From positions 1-9,201 of the forward strand of contig JALVPS010000445.1 in the NCBI GenBank assembly GCA_027031685.1: a stretch of DNA of 9,201 bases. Direction: 5' to 3'. The notes beneath the pieces were generated by a model, which worked only from the letters and a program-made list of their open reading frames with translations, was not told where the DNA came from and made no database searches. Every line of letters starts with the position of its first letter. Position 1 is the stretch's first letter. Made by a program: the position numbers and the translations under genes. Of this stretch, positions 6,161 through 9,201 are shown in pieces. This DNA is from Gammaproteobacteria bacterium (lineage in GTDB: Bacteria > Pseudomonadota > Gammaproteobacteria > UWMA-0217).

Positions 6161-7018
6161 ATGGACATCATTGCCTTTTCCGACGTGCAAGCCAATCTGC
6201 CGGCCCTGGAGGCCCTGCTGGAGATCATCGACCGCGAGCGGCCCGACCTGGTGCTCATGAACGGCGACCTGGTCAACCGCGGGCCGCGCAGCCTGGACTG
6301 CCTGCGCCGCTGGCAGGCGGCCTGCCAGGGCCCCGGCCAGTGGGTCTCCCTGCGCGGCAACCACGAGGACTTCGTGCTGCACTGCCAGCGCCGGCCGTCC
6401 AGCACCCCGACCAAGGCGGCCCTGCGCCGCTTCACGGACTGGACCGCCGCCCAGCTGGGCGAGGCGGCGGCCGAGATGGCCGGCTGGGGCGACCACTGGT
6501 GCCTGACACCCGCCGCCGGCGGGCACTGGCTGTGGGCCACCCACGGCAGCCTGGCGGGCAACCGCTACGGCATCCTGGCCGACACCCCGGAGGCCGTACT
6601 GGCCGAGCGGGTGCCCGGCTCCGCGCGGGTGTTCCTCACCGCCCACACCCACCGCCCCCTGCTGCGCGAGTACGGCGACACGCTCATCTGCAACCTGGGC
6701 TCGGCTGGCTCGCCCTTCGACGGCGACCCGCGCGGCAGCTACGCCCGCCTGCGCTGGACCGGCGGCCGCTGGCAGGTGCGCCTGCACCGCTTCGACTACG
6801 ACCGCGCCCAGGCGGCGCGCGACTTCAGCGACAGCGGCTTTCTGGACGGCGGCGGGCCGCTGGCGCGGCTCATCTTCACCGAGTGGCGCATCGCCGAAGG
6901 GCTGATGCAGCGCTGGAACCAGCAATGGCGCGAGGGGGTGCTGGCCGGCGAGGTGGACCTGGACACGGCGGTGACGCGCTTCCTGGACGGAGTCGGCGCC
7001 GCGGCGGCGGCCGGGTAG
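6161..7018 (+). CDS. Calcineurin-like metallophosphoesterase
   Basis: A 285-residue cytoplasmic metal-dependent phosphoesterase. The motifs come in family order: SDVQAN (7-12), NGDLVNRGP (34-42), RGNHED (65-70), THGS with His128, and AHTHRP with His162 and His164, followed by NLGSAGSPFDGDPRGSYA. These are the ligands of a two-metal centre. Two departures are visible: the DxH of motif I is Asp-Val-Gln, and the usual GHxH is AHTH. The C-terminal third (from about residue 215) is family-specific and Ala/Arg-rich, with no motif I know. The start is ATG at 6161, giving the normal MDIIAFSD beginning; a TTG ten codons upstream is unlikely. No Shine-Dalgarno is seen. The ykgJ-like gene follows after 34 bases, so co-transcription is possible. 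The substrate (nucleotide, protein phosphate or other) cannot be told. Confidence 0.88.
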   Translation: MDIIAFSDVQANLPALEALLEIIDRERPDLVLMNGDLVNRGPRSLDCLRRWQAACQGPGQWVSLRGNHEDFVLHCQRRPSSTPTKAALRRFTDWTAAQLGEAAAEMAGWGDHWCLTPAAGGHWLWATHGSLAGNRYGILADTPEAVLAERVPGSARVFLTAHTHRPLLREYGDTLICNLGSAGSPFDGDPRGSYARLRWTGGRWQVRLHRFDYDRAQAARDFSDSGFLDGGGPLARLIFTEWRIAEGLMQRWNQQWREGVLAGEVDLDTAVTRFLDGVGAAAAAG

Positions 7019-7027
7019 AATCCCGGC
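7010..7027 (+). promoter_or_regulatory. Palindrome with a -10-like TAGAAT at its centre
   Basis: GCCGGG (7010-7015), TAGAAT, CCCGGC (7022-7027): a perfect 6-bp dyad whose centre matches the -10 consensus at 5 of 6 positions. The TAG stop of the phosphoesterase gene lies inside it, and the next ATG is 32 bases after the hexamer. It could be a promoter for the cysteine-cluster gene, although no good -35 is present, or simply an RNA hairpin. Confidence 0.35.
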
Positions 7028-7052
7028 TCCGGCCCACCCCGCCGCCATCGCC

Positions 7053-7502
7053 ATGACCGACGAGCGCACCAGCACCGACATCGACTGGGAAGAGGAATTC
7101 GCCGACGACCCCGACTTCCAGGCCATCCCGCCCGAGCGCCGGGCGCGCCTCATCGAGTTCCTGGAGCGGGCCATGGAGCTGGGCCTGGGCGCCGTGTACG
7201 GCGACGAGGACCCGGACGAGCCCGACGCCGACGTGGACTGCGCGTCCCTCACCGACCGCTGCCAGGCACGCTGCTGCACGCTGATCTTCGCCCTCACCAA
7301 GGAGGAGGTGGCGGCCGGCAAGGTGCGCTGGAACCCCAAGCGCCCCTACTTCATCGCCCGCGACGCCGACGGCTACTGCCCGCACCTGGAGCGCGGCACC
7401 TGGCGCTGCCAGGTGTGGGCCGACCGCCCCCTGCGCTGCCGCCGCTACGACTGCCGCCACGACGAATACATCTGGCCGGACGGCTTTCCGCGGGACGACT
7501 GA
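7053..7502 (+). CDS. YkgJ-type cysteine-cluster protein
   Basis: A 149-residue acidic protein of the family annotated as putative zinc- or iron-chelating (CxxCxxCC-like). An acidic, helical N-terminus (1-60) precedes eight cysteines: Cys63, Cys70, Cys74, Cys75, Cys109 (GYCPHL), Cys119 (WRCQVW), Cys129 and Cys134 (RCRRYDC), with His136 close by. The GYCPHL...C.V...RP..CR order is typical of the family. The function is not known; a metal or Fe-S cluster is inferred from the cysteines. The start ATG at 7053 is the first in frame and gives an ordinary N-terminus, but no Shine-Dalgarno is seen. It follows the phosphoesterase gene by 34 bases and ends three bases from the end of the convergent thioredoxin gene. 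Confidence 0.86.
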   Translation: MTDERTSTDIDWEEEFADDPDFQAIPPERRARLIEFLERAMELGLGAVYGDEDPDEPDADVDCASLTDRCQARCCTLIFALTKEEVAAGKVRWNPKRPYFIARDADGYCPHLERGTWRCQVWADRPLRCRRYDCRHDEYIWPDGFPRDD

Positions 7503-7505
7503 GGC

Positions 7506-7877
7506 TCAGTGGGCCTCGATGTGGCAGTGCCGCTCCAGGAACTGCTCGATGAAGTGGCGGGGCCGGGCGCTGCTGAAGCGGTCCACCACCTGCCCGTCGC
7601 AGAACAGGATGACGGTGGGGAAACCGCGCACCTGGTAGCGGCCGGCCAGCTTCATGTTCTCCCCCTCGTCCACCTCCACCTTGGCCAGCAGCACGCGGCC
7701 GCCGCAGTCCTGCACCACCGACTTCAGCACCGGGTCGATGACCAGGCAGGGTGAGCACCAGGCGGCCCAGAAGTCCACCAGCACCGGGCGCTCGTGGGAG
7801 GCCTGCAGCACCTTCTGCTCGAAGTCCTCCAGATGGACGGGAAAGACCGTGTCGTGCGCGGGTCGGGCAGCGGTCAT
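7506..7877 (-). CDS. Thioredoxin family protein (CSPC active site)
   Basis: A 123-residue single-domain thioredoxin, probably a cytoplasmic dithiol-disulfide reductase. Seen: VDFWAAWCSPC (34-44, active-site cysteines 41 and 44, buried Asp35), DPVL with the conserved Pro, KVEVDE, and RGFPTVILF with the cis-Pro at 87. The active site is CSPC where classical TrxA has CGPC, and Leu45 follows where E. coli has Lys. An extra Cys118 sits in a short His-rich C-terminus (HCHIEAH). The N-terminus has about ten extra residues and no signal peptide. The start ATG at 7875-7877 is preceded by TGAGG, in which TGA is the stop of the upstream FMN reductase, so the two are very likely co-transcribed and possibly translationally coupled. 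Alternative: a tetratricopeptide-free CnoX/thioredoxin-like chaperone; the redox motif is complete either way. Confidence 0.9.
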   Translation of the reverse strand: MTAARPAHDTVFPVHLEDFEQKVLQASHERPVLVDFWAAWCSPCLVIDPVLKSVVQDCGGRVLLAKVEVDEGENMKLAGRYQVRGFPTVILFCDGQVVDRFSSARPRHFIEQFLERHCHIEAH

Positions 7878-7885
7878 GGCGCGCC

Positions 7886-8500
7886 TCACATGCCGAAGCG
7901 GAATTCTTCGCTCTGCGTGGCGCCGCTCTCGCGCACGGCGCGCAGGGCCAGGGCGTACTCGCGCAGGATGCGCAGCGCCCAGGTGATGCGGCTGCGCAGG
8001 TAGGCGTCGGCGTCCGGATCGTTGCTGGCCGGGTCGTCGTTGAGCACGTTCTCCACGTCGCGCACGACGACCTGCTCGGGGATGTAGCACAGGCGGTTGT
8101 TCTTGTAGCTGCTCATGCGCAGCTCGGCCACCGGGTAGGCGCCGCCCATGCCGGAGGAGACGGTGACGATGAGGGCCGGCTTGTGGGCCAGCTCGCCCTG
8201 GCTCCACATGAGGAAGAAGTTCTTCAGGCCGGCCGGCACCATGCCGTGCCACTCGGGGGAGATCACCACGAAGCCGTCGCTGGCGGCCAGCTCCCGCGAG
8301 ACGGGCCCCAGCCGCGCCTGCCATTCCGCATCGCCCTCCCAGATGCCCTCGTCCCACAGCGGCAGGGGGTTGCCGGCCAGGCTGTACAGCCAGGTCTCGT
8401 CGCACAGGCCGCACTCCTGCAGGGTGCGTTCGATGAACCGGGCCACCTTGAGGCTCTGGGCCTGGCGGCGGTGGCTGCCGCTGATGATGGCGATGCGCAT
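7886..8500 (-). CDS. NAD(P)H-dependent FMN reductase (flavodoxin-like fold)
   Basis: A 204-residue cytoplasmic flavoprotein of the NADPH-dependent FMN reductase family. Seen: an N-terminal strand and FMN phosphate loop, IISGSHRRQAQSLK (5-18); the second flavin loop SPEWHGMVPAGLKNFF (81-96), like the family's PEYNGSxPxxLKN; and VSSGMGGAYP (114-123). These enzymes reduce FMN, quinones, azo compounds or metals using NAD(P)H; the substrate here is unknown. The start ATG at 8498-8500 has a strong GGAGG five bases upstream. It is the first gene of a two-gene operon: its TGA lies 8 bases before the thioredoxin ATG. It is divergent from 8555-8917 with a 54-base gap, in which TAAACT (minus strand, 8539-8534) is a weak -10 candidate without a -35. 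Confidence 0.88.
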   Translation of the reverse strand: MRIAIISGSHRRQAQSLKVARFIERTLQECGLCDETWLYSLAGNPLPLWDEGIWEGDAEWQARLGPVSRELAASDGFVVISPEWHGMVPAGLKNFFLMWSQGELAHKPALIVTVSSGMGGAYPVAELRMSSYKNNRLCYIPEQVVVRDVENVLNDDPASNDPDADAYLRSRITWALRILREYALALRAVRESGATQSEEFRFGM

Positions 8501-8554
8501 GGGACCCTCCGGGCGAGTTGCAATCCGCGCGCGAGTTTAGCAAAGTCCCGGCCC

Positions 8555-8917
8555 GTGCCCGCCACCATCACCCCGCCGCCCCGCGACCTCGCCACCCTGC
8601 GCCGCCTGCTGGTCGAGCGCCCCGGCGAGCCCTTTCTGCTCCACTCACCCCTGCCCGCCACTGAGGCCCGCCTGAGCTTCGAGGGCCCCTTCGCCGGCCG
8701 GGCCGTGCTGTGGGACGCCCGCGTGCGCGCCCTGGGCCCAGACGGCGGGCCGCAGTACATCGACATCGGCGCCCCCGACGGCGAGCGCGTGCCGGTGGAG
8801 ATCGGCCTGGCCTGCGCGCGCATCGACCTGCCCACCCTGCGCAAGAGCGTGGTCATGCTGCGCAACTACCGCCGCCTGCGGCGGGGGCGCCTCACCTTCC
8901 GCGGGCCGCACAAGTGA
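8555..8917 (+). CDS. Conserved-looking small protein of unknown function
   Basis: I do not recognise this 120-residue protein. It is likely real: codon third positions are strongly G/C, the frame fills the space between the reductase start and the next gene, and the chain looks like a folded domain. It alternates short strands (EPFLLHSP, ARLSFEGPFAGRAVLWDARVRAL, PQYIDIGA, VPVEIGLACARID) and ends in a basic segment (MLRNYRRLRRGRLTFRGPHK). There is no signal peptide, membrane span or Cys motif. The start is chosen as GTG at 8555, the first start after the divergent promoter gap; the Shine-Dalgarno is weak. No ATG lies early in the frame, so a GTG or another alternative start must be used. The basic end may bind nucleic acid or an acidic partner (speculative). 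Confidence 0.7.
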   Translation: MPATITPPPRDLATLRRLLVERPGEPFLLHSPLPATEARLSFEGPFAGRAVLWDARVRALGPDGGPQYIDIGAPDGERVPVEIGLACARIDLPTLRKSVVMLRNYRRLRRGRLTFRGPHK

Positions 8918-8954
8918 GTGTGACCGGCGCCACATTTCGGACGCGGCGCCTCGG

Positions 8955-8983
8955 TTCATCCCCCCCTGCCAAACCGGTAGAAT
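8955..8983 (+). promoter_or_regulatory. Predicted promoter of the basic protein gene
   Basis: TTCATC (8955-8960), 17 bases, TAGAAT (8978-8983): 3 of 6 and 5 of 6 consensus matches with ideal spacing. The expected start site is near 8990, giving a leader of about 66 bases to the ATG at 9056. Confidence 0.45.
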
Positions 8984-9059
8984 GAACCATGCACTGGCCC
9001 ACACACTCAAATTCCATGCGCAAGGGCCGGCGCCCGCCACGACTCAGGAGCCCACATGA
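8982..9059 (+). CDS. Possible 25-codon leader ORF overlapping the next start
   Basis: A short ORF whose product starts MNHALAHTL and ends TTQEPT. Its TGA overlaps the ATG of the following gene in an ATGA arrangement that often signals translational coupling. Against it, the ATG overlaps the predicted -10 TAGAAT and has no clear Shine-Dalgarno, so it would be outside a transcript starting near 8990. It is listed as a candidate only. Confidence 0.2.
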   Translation: MNHALAHTLKFHAQGPAPATTQEPT

Positions 9060-9201
9060 TCGCCAAGTACCTGAAAAACCAGCACAAGAAGCCGCCCAAA
9101 AAGGCCACCGCGGCGCGTCGGCGCGGGCCATCGCCCAAGGCCGGGAGCGGCAAGCCGGCGGGCAAGGCCGGCCGCGCCAGGCCCCGCCCCCCCGCCAAGG
9201 C
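9056..9201 (+). CDS. Very basic Lys/Pro/Ala-rich protein (N-terminal fragment)
   Basis: The first 48 codons of a gene that runs out of the window. The start ATG at 9056 has AGGAG (9046-9050) five bases upstream. The sequence begins MIAKYLKNQHKKPPKK and continues with Lys, Arg, Pro, Ala and Gly only broken by a few Ser and Thr, so it is low-complexity, unstructured and strongly positive. Third codon positions are mostly G/C, which supports this frame over the overlapping one starting at 8989. Such regions occur as N-terminal extensions of RNA-modifying enzymes, in ribosome-associated proteins and in histone-H1-like proteins; the rest of the gene is needed to decide. No membrane or export signal is seen. 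Confidence 0.65.
   Translation, partial: MIAKYLKNQHKKPPKKATAARRRGPSPKAGSGKPAGKAGRARPRPPAK

Noticed and set aside
5993..7339. The N-terminal 449 codons of the long minus-strand frame that continues into the dienelactone hydrolase gene
   Set aside because: They lie opposite the phosphoesterase and cysteine-cluster genes, have no domain pattern, and the hydrolase family begins at the ATG at 5992. Not a fusion.
7501..7517. Small hairpin GAGGC/GCCTC across the two convergent stop codons
   Set aside because: Five base pairs and no T-run on either side; expected by chance in DNA this rich in GC.
8989..9201. Open frame from ATG 8989 overlapping the basic protein gene
   Set aside because: No Shine-Dalgarno, and codon third positions are less G/C biased than in the frame starting at 9056, which has AGGAG at proper spacing.
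1..9201. CRISPR arrays, tRNA or rRNA genes, insertion sequences, phage or defence genes
   Set aside because: No regular repeat-spacer pattern, cloverleaf, transposase motif or terminal inverted repeats were found; gene content is core metabolism and envelope.

Overview
The window is chromosomal DNA from a GC-rich bacterium, most likely a sulfur-oxidising gammaproteobacterium of the Chromatiales / Ectothiorhodospiraceae kind. The reasons are strong G/C bias at third codon positions, the C-terminal part of a flavocytochrome c sulfide dehydrogenase (FccB), and an IspB whose N-terminus aligns residue for residue with the gammaproteobacterial enzyme. I see no phage, transposon, CRISPR, tRNA or rRNA. 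Most of the window is ordinary core genome, with a few unusual regulatory and active-site details.

Layout. (1) 1-783 (+): 3' end of fccB, closed by a terminator at 818-842. (2) 981-1949 (-): ispB, the polyprenyl diphosphate synthase for the quinone side chain, divergent from (3) 2018-3574 (+): murJ, the lipid II flippase. (4) 3647-4501 (+): an exported protein made of two copies of a PilJ-type / nitrate-sensor-like helical domain. It has a Fnr/Dnr-like palindrome at -41.5 from a predicted start site and a strong terminator at 4535-4558. (5) 4840-5268 (+): a small FKBP/SlyD-type prolyl isomerase, convergent with (6) 5330-5992 (-): a dienelactone-hydrolase-like protein with a Ser/Glu/His instead of Cys/Asp/His triad. 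(7) 6161-7018 and 7053-7502 (+): a calcineurin-type metallophosphoesterase and a YkgJ-type cysteine-cluster protein. (8) 7506-7877 and 7886-8500 (-): a tight two-gene operon, NAD(P)H:FMN reductase followed by thioredoxin. (9) 8555-8917 (+): a small protein I do not recognise. (10) 9056-end (+): the start of a very basic Lys/Pro/Ala-rich protein, perhaps preceded by a coupled 25-codon ORF.

How they relate. There is no single multi-gene system here. The loose themes are respiratory electron flow (sulfide dehydrogenase, quinone side chain), envelope biogenesis (MurJ), redox and protein folding (FMN reductase, thioredoxin, FKBP), and a possible periplasmic anion or redox sensor protein. The tandem-domain protein with its palindromic promoter is the most interesting locus. 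Its function is inferred from motif similarity only.
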